Shown: piece after piece, positions 42,841 through 51,288 of the stretch | Layout of the letters: every line of letters begins with the position of its first letter | How positions within the stretch are numbered: position 1 is the first letter of the stretch | Source: Halomarina halobia | GTDB taxonomy: Archaea; Halobacteriota; Halobacteria; Halobacteriales; Haloarculaceae | Length of the DNA: 64,000 nt | Assembly: GCF_029338575.1 (NCBI RefSeq) | Contig: NZ_CP119993.1 | Location: 248,001-312,000, forward strand | Direction: 5' to 3' | The notes under the pieces: generated by a model | What the model was told of the DNA's origin: nothing | The model's input: only the letters and a program-made list of their open reading frames with translations | The model's database searches: none | Made by a program: the position numbers and the translations under genes

Positions 42841-43547
42841 TGCTCGAGGTTCGGGGGGTCCACACCTACTACGGACAGAGCCACGTACTTCACGGCGTCT
42901 CCCTCGACGTCGAACGGGGCGAGATCGTCGCGCTGCTCGGCCGCAACGGTGCCGGAAAGACGACCACCCTCCGGAGCGTCATCGGGCTAACGCCTCCCCG
43001 CGACGGAACGATACGCTTCGAGGGCGAGCGCATCGACGGGCTCGAACCCTACCGAATCGCTCGCCGCGGTATCGGCTACGTCCCCGAGGACCGACGGGTG
43101 TTCCCGGAGCTGTCCGTCGAGGACAACCTGAACGTCGTCCTGGACCGGGACTCCGACTGGTCGGTCGAGCGGGCCTTCGAGCTGTTTCCCGCGCTCGAGG
43201 AGCACGCTCACCGACTCGGCGGCCAGCTCAGCGGCGGCCAACAGCAGATGCTGACTATCGCCCGCGCGCTGGTGACCGACCCCGACCTGCTGTTGCTCGA
43301 CGAACCGAGCGAGGGGCTCGCACCGACGATCGTCGAGGACCTCGAGACGCTCCTCGAAAACGTCATCGAGACCGGAATCACGGTCCTCCTGGCCGAGCAG
43401 AACACGAACTTCGCCTTCTCGCTCGCCGACCGAGCGTTCCTGCTCAGCAGGGGACGGGTGGAGTGGGATGGAACGATAGAGGAACTACAGTCCCGCGACG
43501 ATCTCATCGGTCGGTACCTCTCCGTCGCGAACGTCGGGACCGAGTAG
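42840..43547 (+). CDS. livF: Liv-type ABC transporter ATP-binding protein (LivF)
   Basis: A 235-residue ATPase with Walker A GRNGAGKTT, signature LSGGQQQM and Walker B LLLLDEPSEGLAP. The switch residue is Gln in AEQNTNF, as in LivF proteins. It is the last gene of the operon and ends 12 bases before the convergent ligase gene. Confidence 0.94.
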   Translation: MLEVRGVHTYYGQSHVLHGVSLDVERGEIVALLGRNGAGKTTTLRSVIGLTPPRDGTIRFEGERIDGLEPYRIARRGIGYVPEDRRVFPELSVEDNLNVVLDRDSDWSVERAFELFPALEEHAHRLGGQLSGGQQQMLTIARALVTDPDLLLLDEPSEGLAPTIVEDLETLLENVIETGITVLLAEQNTNFAFSLADRAFLLSRGRVEWDGTIEELQSRDDLIGRYLSVANVGTE

Positions 43548-43559
43548 CGCGACGGTCAG

Positions 43560-45221
43560 CTACTCGCTCGTTCCGGCCCGGATGCCGTACTTGAGCGGCT
43601 CCGGGACGATGTCCGCCTTCAGCACCTTCCCGCCGGGGTTCTTCGGCAGTTCATCGAGGATGCGGAACAGTTCCGGCACCTTGTAGTCCGCGAGGTTCTC
43701 CAGGCAGTGCTCCCACAGGGCGTCCTCGGTGAGCCTGACGCCCGGTTTCGGGACGACGGCCGCGAGTACCCGTTCGCCGAGCACGGCGTCGGGGAAGCTC
43801 GTCACGCTCGCCTCTAGCACGCCGTCGTGGACGACGAGCACCTCCTCGACGTCGAGCGCGTAGATGTTCTCGCCGCCCCGCACGATCTTGTCCCGGCTCC
43901 GTCCCTTGAGTTCGACGAACCCCGCCTCCGTTACGCTGGCGAGGTCGCCGGTGAAGTACCAGCCGCCGTCGAACGCCGATTCGGTCGCCGCCGGCCGGTT
44001 CAGGTACTCCTGTACGACGATGGGCCCCCGCACGGCGAGTTCGCCGACGGCGTTCGGCCCGAGCGGCTCGCGCTCGTCGTCGACGACGGCCAGCTCCACC
44101 GGCGGCGTCGGGAGCCCGATGGTGTGGGCGTAGTCGTCGGTGCGTTCGTCCGGGCACATCGTTACGAGTCCGCCGACCGTCTCGGTCGTTCCGTAGGCGT
44201 CGCACAGGGCGACGCCCGGAAACGCGTCGCGGAGCCGTCCGATGGAATCGGCGGGCATCGGCGCGCCGCCGTACGCGGCGATCCGCCACGACGAGAGGTC
44301 GTAGGCGGTCGGGTCGGCCCGCTCCATCGCGAGGACGTAGTTGGTCGGGACGCCGAGGACGAACTCGATCCGCTCGTCCTCGATCGTCCGCAGGAACCGT
44401 TCGGGATCGCTCCCGTCGAGAACGACCGTCGTCCCCGCGTTCGCGACGGTGTGGAGGAGGTTCGCGACGAGGCCGGCGACGTGAAACAGCGGGACGGTGA
44501 CGAGCGTTCTGAGGCCGTCGCCGGTGTCGAAGCACGTGCGGTAGTTCAGCGCGCCGTTGACGAGGTGGAAGTGCTCGGCGACGCACCCCTTCGGTTCGCC
44601 CGTCGTCCCCGACGTGTAGAGGAGGCTCGCCGGGTCGTCGGCCGCCGTCGGGACCGACGGCGGCGTCTCCTCGATCGACGGGTCCGCGTACGGACGCCCT
44701 CGATCGGAATCGACGAGGATCGGCGGGATGTCGGTGCCGCAGTCCGGGGAGTCGAGCAGCGCCTCGAAGGACTCCTCGGTGACGACGCACGCCGGGTCGG
44801 CGTCGCCCAGCAGGTACCCGAACTCGCGCGGCGAGACGCGGGTGTTGATCGGTGCCGAGACGACACCGCCGCGCGCACACGCGAAGAACGTCTCGGCGAA
44901 CTCCGGCCGGTTCGACAGGAGGACCGAGACGACGTCGCCCGGTTCGACGCCGTTCGCGGCCAGCCCCGCGGCGAGGCGGTCGACGCGCTCGTCGAACTCG
45001 CGGTAGGTGACGCGAACCCCCCGATCGGGATAGACGAACGCCTCGCGGTCCGGGGCGGTCGCGACCGCCCGGCGGAGCATGGCGTCGAGCGAGTCCGGCC
45101 GGTCGACGTATCCGTAGACGTCGTGTCCGTCGCGTTCGATCCGCTCGATGGGGAACCGGTCCGCGTCGTGGTGGACTCGACCGTCGGTCCAGCGGACGGT
45201 GTCCGCGCCGAACCCGGTCAC
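43560..45221 (-). CDS. AMP-forming acyl-CoA synthetase/ligase
   Basis: A 553-residue ANL-superfamily ligase that adenylates a carboxylic acid and makes its CoA thioester. The P-loop-like motif is YTSGTTGEPKG, the adenylate motif YGTTE, the hinge/D-loop GDLASVTEAGFVELKGRSRDKI, and the catalytic C-terminal Lys lies in NPGGKVLK. The start is a GTG at 45221 that overlaps the stop of the upstream LLM gene as GTGA, so the two are coupled. The acid specificity is not evident. Confidence 0.9.
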   Translation of the reverse strand: MTGFGADTVRWTDGRVHHDADRFPIERIERDGHDVYGYVDRPDSLDAMLRRAVATAPDREAFVYPDRGVRVTYREFDERVDRLAAGLAANGVEPGDVVSVLLSNRPEFAETFFACARGGVVSAPINTRVSPREFGYLLGDADPACVVTEESFEALLDSPDCGTDIPPILVDSDRGRPYADPSIEETPPSVPTAADDPASLLYTSGTTGEPKGCVAEHFHLVNGALNYRTCFDTGDGLRTLVTVPLFHVAGLVANLLHTVANAGTTVVLDGSDPERFLRTIEDERIEFVLGVPTNYVLAMERADPTAYDLSSWRIAAYGGAPMPADSIGRLRDAFPGVALCDAYGTTETVGGLVTMCPDERTDDYAHTIGLPTPPVELAVVDDEREPLGPNAVGELAVRGPIVVQEYLNRPAATESAFDGGWYFTGDLASVTEAGFVELKGRSRDKIVRGGENIYALDVEEVLVVHDGVLEASVTSFPDAVLGERVLAAVVPKPGVRLTEDALWEHCLENLADYKVPELFRILDELPKNPGGKVLKADIVPEPLKYGIRAGTSE

Positions 45222-46216
45222 GGCCGCTCCTCCTCCGGGAGCGCCTCCAGCGCCAGTTCGAACATCTCGTCCGTCGCCCCCTGGGGGAACGACAGGAGCG
45301 CCGTGTCGACGGTACCGTCGAGCAGTTCGCGCACTCGCTCGCGAGCGTCGTCCGGCGTGCCCGCGATGCCGACGGCGTCCACGAGGTCGCGGGAGACCGC
45401 CGCCGCGGCCCCCTCGGTGTCGCCGCCGCGCCACGCCGATCGGATGGCCTCGGCCTCATCGCGGAAGCCGTTCGAGGCGATGACGTCGTTGTAGAAGTCG
45501 GTCGAGCCGGCGTAGTACGCGACGTGCTTCGCGAGGACGCGCTCGGCCTCCGCCGGATCGGCGCTCACGCTCGTCGGGACGGACGGCGAGACGTGGAGGT
45601 TCGCGGCGGAGTGGGCGCGCTCCTCCCCCCGGGCGATGACCGATTCGAGCGCCGGAAGCGGCATCACGTGGGGGAGCAGGCCGTCGGCGAAGTCGATCGT
45701 GAGCGCCACGTTCGTCGGGCCGAGCGCGGCGTTGAAGATCGGCACCTCGTCGCCGTCGGCGTGGTTGAGCGCGAAGCCGCGCAGCGAGAACACCTCGCCG
45801 TCGTAGTCGATGCGCTCGCCCGAGAGCGCGAGATCGACGATCTCGATGGTCTCGCGGAGGCGGCGGAGCGGACGCTCGAACGAGCCGCCGTGGAACGCCT
45901 CGACGACCTGTGGCGTGCTCGTTCCGAGTCCGAGGACGAACCGCCCGCCCGTGAGGTCGTGAAGGGCGAGCGCGTTCGCCGCGAGCGCCGTCGGACTGCG
46001 CGCGAACACGTTCGCGATACAGGTGCCGAGGCAGACGTCGGTCCGTTCGCCGACGCGTGCGAGCAGTTGGAAGGGGTTGTATCCCCAGCCCTCGCCGCAC
46101 CAGACGGAGTCGAAGCCCGCGTCGGCCGCTCGCACCGCGAAGTCGACGAGCCAGTCGTCCTCGACGGCCGCGTACTCGGGGAGGACGAGGCCGGTCCGCG
46201 GATACTCGAACGTCAT
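45218..46216 (-). CDS. LLM class flavin/F420-dependent oxidoreductase
   Basis: A 332-residue luciferase-like protein. It has FDSVWCGEGWGYNPFQLLA, LGTCIANVFARSP and the GRFVLGLGTSTPQVVEAFHG turn, which match F420-dependent members rather than bacterial luciferase. It sits between two acyl-CoA ligase genes with four-base overlaps on each side (ATGA at the start, GTGA at the end), so the three proteins are made together. This implies that the oxidoreductase handles a CoA-bound or to-be-activated acid. Confidence 0.9.
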   Translation of the reverse strand: MTFEYPRTGLVLPEYAAVEDDWLVDFAVRAADAGFDSVWCGEGWGYNPFQLLARVGERTDVCLGTCIANVFARSPTALAANALALHDLTGGRFVLGLGTSTPQVVEAFHGGSFERPLRRLRETIEIVDLALSGERIDYDGEVFSLRGFALNHADGDEVPIFNAALGPTNVALTIDFADGLLPHVMPLPALESVIARGEERAHSAANLHVSPSVPTSVSADPAEAERVLAKHVAYYAGSTDFYNDVIASNGFRDEAEAIRSAWRGGDTEGAAAAVSRDLVDAVGIAGTPDDARERVRELLDGTVDTALLSFPQGATDEMFELALEALPEEERP

Positions 46217-47757
46217 CCGGCGGTGACCTCCTCTACCAGCGTCTGCCGCGCTATCTTCCCGCTCTCCGTCTTCGGCAGCTCGGAGCGGAAGACGTAACGA
46301 CGGGGGCGTTTGAAGTCCTCGATGTCGTCCGACTCGAGGACGTGCCTCTCGAGGTCCTCCCGGGTCACGTCGGGGGTCGAACGGACGACGAACGCCGTCA
46401 CGACTTCGCCCCACTCCTCGTCGGGCGCACCGACGACGGCGACCGAGTCGACGCCGTCGTGCTCGTGGAGGACGTTCTCGACCTCCGCGGGGTAGATGTT
46501 CTCGCCGCCGCTGACGATCATGCTGTCCTTACGATCGACGAAGTAGACGAACCCCGCTTCGTCGCGGCGGCCGAGGTCGCCGGTCCGATACCACCCGTCG
46601 ACCGTGGCCCGTTCCGTCTTCTCGGGCGCCCGCCAGTAGCCCTCCATGCACGTCGGCGTCTTCACCAGTATCTCGCCGACTTCCCCCCGGGGGACCGACT
46701 TCCGCGGGACGGGATCGTCCGGGTCGACCAGCCGCACCTCGGCGTTTGGCACCGCGCGGCCGATGCTCCCCAGGTGATCGTCGTGCTCCTCGGGGTAGAT
46801 CACGGTCGCGAAGATAATCTCGGTCGTCCCGTACGCGTTGACGAAGTCGACCCCCGGGAAGTGCTCCCGACACCGCCGGACGACCTCGGGGGGCATCGCG
46901 GAGCCGGAGTACTGGATCATGCGGACGCCGTCGGTGTCCCGTTCGTCGATGGACCCCTCGTTGAGAATAGCGTTGAAGTGCGTCGGGACGCCCCACATGG
47001 AGGTGACGCCCTCCCGCTCGATGTAGTCGAGCGTCACCGCCGGGTCGAAGTCGCGCTGGATGACGTTGGTCGCGCCGACGTGGAGCGCCGGCATGAAGTT
47101 CGCGAGCAGAGGACCGACGTGATAGAGCGGGCCGAGCGCGACGTTCGTGTCGCTCGGCCGGAGGCGGTTGAACGGGAGACACAGCAGATCCGCCTCGACG
47201 ACGTTCCGGTGCGTGTGACGGACGCCCTTGGGCTTGCCGGTCGTGCCGGACGTGTAGAGGAGCAGCGCCGGATCGTCTTCGGTGAGCGGTACGTGCGGTG
47301 ACTCGGGGGAGGAGTCGGTCAGGTCGTCGAACGTGTGGTCCACCCCCTCGACACCGCCCTCGACGGCGATGGTGATCGGGGGGAGCTCGTCCGGGGCGAG
47401 CGAGCGGACGGTCTCGCCGCTCGCCGCGTCGAACGCGAGCGCGTCGGACGCCGCGTGGTCGAGAACGTACGAGAGCCGCCCTGCGGGCGCACGGTAACTG
47501 ACCGGATTGACCGTGACGTTGATCTCGAGCGCCGCGAAGAGGAGCGTCATCATCTCGACGGAGTCCTTGGTCATGATCGAGAGGTGATCGTCGGGGCCGA
47601 CGCCGGCGTCGAGCAGTCCGTTGGCGACGCGGGTGGTCAGCTCGTCCCACTCGGCGTAGGTGAGCGACGCGTCGACCGAGGGGTCTCGAAGGGCCGTCGC
47701 CTCGGGGACGCTCGCCGCACACTGGGCGAGTAACTCTCGAACGGTCGGGTGTCCCAT
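46213..47757 (-). CDS. AMP-forming acyl-CoA synthetase/ligase
   Basis: A 514-residue ANL ligase, first gene of the ligase-LLM-ligase operon. It has YTSGTTGKPKG, the YGTTE adenylate motif, GDLGRRDEAGFVYFVDRKDSM at the hinge and the catalytic Lys in TESGKIARQ. It is shorter and differs across the substrate pocket from the ligase at 43560, so the two probably activate different acids. A TATA-like box lies about 28 bases upstream. It is divergent from the acyl-CoA dehydrogenase at 47879. Confidence 0.92.
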   Translation of the reverse strand: MGHPTVRELLAQCAASVPEATALRDPSVDASLTYAEWDELTTRVANGLLDAGVGPDDHLSIMTKDSVEMMTLLFAALEINVTVNPVSYRAPAGRLSYVLDHAASDALAFDAASGETVRSLAPDELPPITIAVEGGVEGVDHTFDDLTDSSPESPHVPLTEDDPALLLYTSGTTGKPKGVRHTHRNVVEADLLCLPFNRLRPSDTNVALGPLYHVGPLLANFMPALHVGATNVIQRDFDPAVTLDYIEREGVTSMWGVPTHFNAILNEGSIDERDTDGVRMIQYSGSAMPPEVVRRCREHFPGVDFVNAYGTTEIIFATVIYPEEHDDHLGSIGRAVPNAEVRLVDPDDPVPRKSVPRGEVGEILVKTPTCMEGYWRAPEKTERATVDGWYRTGDLGRRDEAGFVYFVDRKDSMIVSGGENIYPAEVENVLHEHDGVDSVAVVGAPDEEWGEVVTAFVVRSTPDVTREDLERHVLESDDIEDFKRPRRYVFRSELPKTESGKIARQTLVEEVTAG

Positions 47758-47780
47758 ACGCCCTACGATCGAATTCAGCC

Positions 47781-47790
47781 GTAATAGTGT
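47781..47790 (-). promoter_or_regulatory. TATA-like box for the ligase-LLM-ligase operon
   Basis: ACACTATTAC on the minus strand is centred about 28 bases before the ATG at 47757. Confidence 0.55.
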
Positions 47791-47878
47791 TACTGGGTAC
47801 CGAGGGTGTCGCCCCCGTGAATGTTATGTTCTCGCGCTCCGAGGGACGCCCGAGGACCGCACCCGACTTCAGAACACC

Positions 47879-49030
47879 ATGATCACCCATTTCGAGCTCG
47901 GCGACGAGCACAGAGAGCAGCGCACCGCGGTTCGCGAGTTCTGCGAGGAGCACGTCGATCCCCACGTCGAAGCGCACGAGTCGTCCGGAACGTTTCCCCG
48001 CGAGATCGTCGAGGCGGTCGGCGAGGCCGGCCTCCACGGCGTCCCGTTTCCCGCCGAGTACGGCGGTGCGGACGAGGACTACCGATCGTTCGCCATCACC
48101 GTCGAGGAACTGGCCCGGTCGTGGAAACTCCTGGCTGGAACCGTCTCCGGGGCGTGCTGTCTCGTCGGCTACCCGCTGAACGAGTTCGGGAGCGAGTGGC
48201 AGCGCGAGGAGTGGCTCGGCGAACTGGCCACCGGCCGGTCGATCGCCGCGCTCTCGCTCACCGAACCGGAGGCCGGCAGCGACGCCGGGAGCCTCCGGAC
48301 GACCGCCGAACGGGACGGCGACGAGTGGGTCATCGACGGCCACAAGGTGTGGACGACGAACGGTGCCGTCGCCGACCTCATCCTCGTCGTCGCCCGGACG
48401 AACGAGTACGACGACTACCGGGGACTGAGCCTCATCGGCGTCCCGAACCCGCTGGAGCGCGACGGCGTCGAGGTTGTCCGTGACATCCCCTGTATGGAGG
48501 GGGAGGCGGCGGTCGAGAGCGAGATCCGGTACGACGACGTTCGGGTTCCCGTCGAGAACCTCGTGGGCGAGGAGGGCAAGGGGTTCAGATACATCATGGA
48601 GGGCCTCGACATCGGGCGGATCGGAACGGCGGCGCAGGGCGTCGGGGTCGCGCAGGCGGCCTTCGAGGCGAGCCGGGCGTTCGCCGACGAGCGCGAGCAG
48701 TTCGGCAGGCCCATCCGCGAGTTCCAGGGTATCGGGTTCAAGCTCGCCGACATGGCCACGGAGGTCGAGGCCGCCCGCCTCCTGACGCTCCACGCCGCCG
48801 CCGAGCGCGACCGCGGCCAGCGCGTCACCCGGGAGGCGGCGATGGCGAAGACCAAGGCGACGGACGTCGCCATGGACGCCGCGACCGAGGCCGTCCAGAT
48901 CCACGGGTCGCGCGGCTACTCGAAGGACTACCCCGTCGAGCGCTACATGCGCGTCGCCAAGGGGATGCAGATCTACGAGGGGACCAACGAGGTCAATCGC
49001 ATCGTCATCAGCAATCAACTGTACGAGTAG
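47879..49030 (+). CDS. acyl-CoA dehydrogenase
   Basis: A 383-residue FAD-dependent acyl-CoA dehydrogenase with the classical catalytic Glu367 in QIYEGTNEVN. Landmarks include FPAEYGGADED, LTEPEAGSDAG, VWTTNGAVADL and QIHGSRGYSKD. It is a normal-length short/medium/branched-chain type and starts at the ATG at 47879. It is divergent from the ligase operon across 121 bases and may act on its product. Confidence 0.93.
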   Translation: MITHFELGDEHREQRTAVREFCEEHVDPHVEAHESSGTFPREIVEAVGEAGLHGVPFPAEYGGADEDYRSFAITVEELARSWKLLAGTVSGACCLVGYPLNEFGSEWQREEWLGELATGRSIAALSLTEPEAGSDAGSLRTTAERDGDEWVIDGHKVWTTNGAVADLILVVARTNEYDDYRGLSLIGVPNPLERDGVEVVRDIPCMEGEAAVESEIRYDDVRVPVENLVGEEGKGFRYIMEGLDIGRIGTAAQGVGVAQAAFEASRAFADEREQFGRPIREFQGIGFKLADMATEVEAARLLTLHAAAERDRGQRVTREAAMAKTKATDVAMDAATEAVQIHGSRGYSKDYPVERYMRVAKGMQIYEGTNEVNRIVISNQLYE

Positions 49031-49154
49031 ACGGCGATACTCCCCCTCTCCGAGCGTACCAACGCCCCGTAGCGGAGGCCCTATCGACGGCGACGACCGG
49101 GACATCCAGATCAGGATCTGGTTCACTCCCCGGCACGTGAGCGAACTGCCGAGA

Positions 49155-49181
49155 GAAATAACGACCTTAGGGTGTTATTTC
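49155..49181. repeat. AT-rich inverted repeat upstream of an MFS gene
   Basis: GAAATAAC (49155-49162) and GTTATTTC (49174-49181) are perfect 8-base arms with an 11-base spacer. They lie in the otherwise empty 49031-49260 gap, about 80-105 bases before the MFS ATG. The size and spacing suit a dimeric repressor or activator site; a 3' hairpin for the acyl-CoA dehydrogenase is the alternative. Confidence 0.5.
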
Positions 49182-49260
49182 GACGTCCCCCGACCTGGCG
49201 TTCCCAAACAGCGTTTTGCGCTAACCACCCGCACGATCATCAGGTGTCGTCAAAAGATTC

Positions 49261-50520
49261 ATGCGACGAGACGCGACAGTGACGCGTGTGTCTCGTCCCC
49301 TTCACCGTCCACTGGACGCGCTTCGGCGGCTTCGCGTCACGATGTTCGCCGGCGCTAGCGGTCGCGTCCTGACGACCGTCGCGTTCGGGTGGCTCCTCGT
49401 CCTCGGCGTTCGACTGGTCATTCCGACCCTGCTGCCCCGGATCAGCGCGGAGTTCGGTCTCGGTCACACGGTAGGCGGGTCGCTGTTCACGTTACTGTTA
49501 GTGGTCGCGGCCCTCATGCAGTTCCCCGGCGGCGTGCTAGCGGACAGGGCCGGCGGTCGGGCGGTGCTGTTCCTCGGCCTCCTGTTTACGGGCCTCGGCG
49601 TTCTGCTCATGACTGTCGCACCCCTGTTCGTCGCCTTCGTCGTCGGCGTCGGTCTGTTCGGGCTCGGAACCGGGCTCTACGGGACGCCCCGCGTGACGGT
49701 GCTCTCGACGATCTTTCCCGAGCGTGACGGGACCGCCATCGGTATCACGTCCGCCGCCGGCAACGTCGGTACGGCCGTTCTCCCGGTCGTCGCGACCGCC
49801 GTCGCCGTCGCGTTCGGCTGGCGAAACGGCTTCGCGTTCGCGCTCCCGTTGTTCGTCGCCACGACCGCCGCCGTCTGGGTCGTCGTCCCGGCCGACCTCG
49901 AGCGGAGCGGCGGTGAGCGGACGGTCCGCGGTGACGGTCGGCTCGTGCTACGTGCCATGCGCGACTCGACGGTGGTGCGGGCGACGGTCGTCATGATGGT
50001 CGTGTTCTTCGTCTATCAGGGGTTCACGGCGTTCCTGCCGACGTACTACGTCGAGGTGAAGTCGCTAAGCGAGGACGTCGCCGCGACGCTCTACGGCGCC
50101 TTCTTCGCGGGCGGCATCCTCGCGCAGGTCGCGTTCGGCAATCTCGGCGACCGGTACCCGCCCCACCGCCTCATCCCGCTGCTCGTCGGCGTGAGCGGGG
50201 GGCTCATCCTCTTGCTTCCGTTCACCGACGACGTCGCTTCGCTCGCCGTCCTCTCCGTGCTGTCGAGCGCCCAACTCGGCTTCTGGCCGATCGCCTTCTC
50301 CTACACGATCGGCACGCTCCCCGAGGAGGTGCGCTCCTCCGGGCTTGGACTACTGCGGACGGTCTATCTCCTCGTGGGATCGCTCGGATCCGTCGCCGTC
50401 GGCGTACTCGCGGACGCCGGTCACTTCGACGGCGCGTTCCTGTTTCTGGGCGGATGCATGTTCCTGGCGGTCCTCTGGAGCCTCGGTCTACCGGCCCTCG
50501 CCGCTCGCCCGAACAGTTAG
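49261..50520 (+). CDS. MFS transporter
   Basis: A 419-residue carrier with 12 predicted helices and a basic N terminus of about 30 residues. The helix 2-3 loop reads GVLADRAGGRAV, and the half-way charged loop contains ERSGGERTVRGD. Its late segment GLGLLRTVYLLVGSLGSVAVGVLAD resembles the FGLVRTVYM region of the MNWRY-type paralogues, so it belongs to the same wider family. The likely role is uptake or efflux of a carboxylate; the substrate is unknown. An SDR gene follows by 29 bases and may be cotranscribed. Confidence 0.88.
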   Translation: MRRDATVTRVSRPLHRPLDALRRLRVTMFAGASGRVLTTVAFGWLLVLGVRLVIPTLLPRISAEFGLGHTVGGSLFTLLLVVAALMQFPGGVLADRAGGRAVLFLGLLFTGLGVLLMTVAPLFVAFVVGVGLFGLGTGLYGTPRVTVLSTIFPERDGTAIGITSAAGNVGTAVLPVVATAVAVAFGWRNGFAFALPLFVATTAAVWVVVPADLERSGGERTVRGDGRLVLRAMRDSTVVRATVVMMVVFFVYQGFTAFLPTYYVEVKSLSEDVAATLYGAFFAGGILAQVAFGNLGDRYPPHRLIPLLVGVSGGLILLLPFTDDVASLAVLSVLSSAQLGFWPIAFSYTIGTLPEEVRSSGLGLLRTVYLLVGSLGSVAVGVLADAGHFDGAFLFLGGCMFLAVLWSLGLPALAARPNS

Positions 50521-50549
50521 TACCGTCGCCCGCTACGGATCGGTCGTCC

Positions 50550-51287
50550 ATGCCAGCAGCCGTCATCACCGGTGGCGCCCGGGGGATCGGGCGCGCCATC
50601 GCGATCCAGTACGCGCGCGACGGGTACGACGTCGCTATCAACTACCGGCGCAGCGCCGACGCCGCGGTGGCCGCCGCGGCGGAGGTCCGCGAGACGACCG
50701 ACAGCGCCGCCGCCGCACTGCAGGCCGACGTGAGCGACCCGGCAGCCGCGAGCGCGCTGATCGAGGCCACCGTCGAGCGCTTCGGCGACGTCGCGCACGT
50801 CGTCAACAACGCCGGCGTCAACGAGCACCGCTACCCGGAGGAGCTCTCGCCCGAGGGGTTCGACCGCGTGATGGACACGAACGTCAACAGCGCGTTCGCG
50901 GTCAGCAAGGCGGCGCTCCCCCACCTTCGACAGCACCCGGACCGCGAGGGGTCGATCGTCAACCTCTCCTCCCGGCTCGCCTTCGACGGCGCGGACTACG
51001 AGTGTCACTACGCCGCGTCGAAGGCCGCCATCGTCGCCCTCACGAAGAGCCTCGCCCGCGCGTTCGCACCCGCCGTTCGCGTCAACGCCGTCGCTCCGGG
51101 GTACGTCGTGACCGACATGACGGACGCGAACAACTCGGAGGCGGACAAGGAGCGCCGGAGGGAGGCGATTCCCGTCGGTCGCCTCGGCCGACCCGAGGAC
51201 GTCGCGACGGCGGCCGCCTACCTCCGGGACGCCCGGTACGTCACCGGCGAGACGGCTCACGTCAACGGCGGGCAACTGATGCGCTGA
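50550..51287 (+). CDS. short-chain dehydrogenase/reductase
   Basis: A 245-residue classical SDR (FabG-like). The cofactor loop is TGGARGIG, NNAGV is the structural motif, and the catalytic Ser and Tyr-x3-Lys are seen in NLSSRLAF and YAASKAA. It carries an NVNSAFAVSK helix and the VNGGQ tail of the FabG group. The loop after the cofactor strand (YRRS) suggests NADP(H). It could oxidise or reduce a 3-hydroxyacyl or cyclic alcohol. The stop is one base from the convergent ligase stop. Confidence 0.9.
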   Translation: MPAAVITGGARGIGRAIAIQYARDGYDVAINYRRSADAAVAAAAEVRETTDSAAAALQADVSDPAAASALIEATVERFGDVAHVVNNAGVNEHRYPEELSPEGFDRVMDTNVNSAFAVSKAALPHLRQHPDREGSIVNLSSRLAFDGADYECHYAASKAAIVALTKSLARAFAPAVRVNAVAPGYVVTDMTDANNSEADKERRREAIPVGRLGRPEDVATAAAYLRDARYVTGETAHVNGGQLMR

Positions 51288-51288
51288 C

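Noticed and set aside
46529..49126. An 865-codon open frame on the minus strand
   Set aside because: It crosses a ligase gene in the wrong frame and lies antisense to an acyl-CoA dehydrogenase; no family motif is present.
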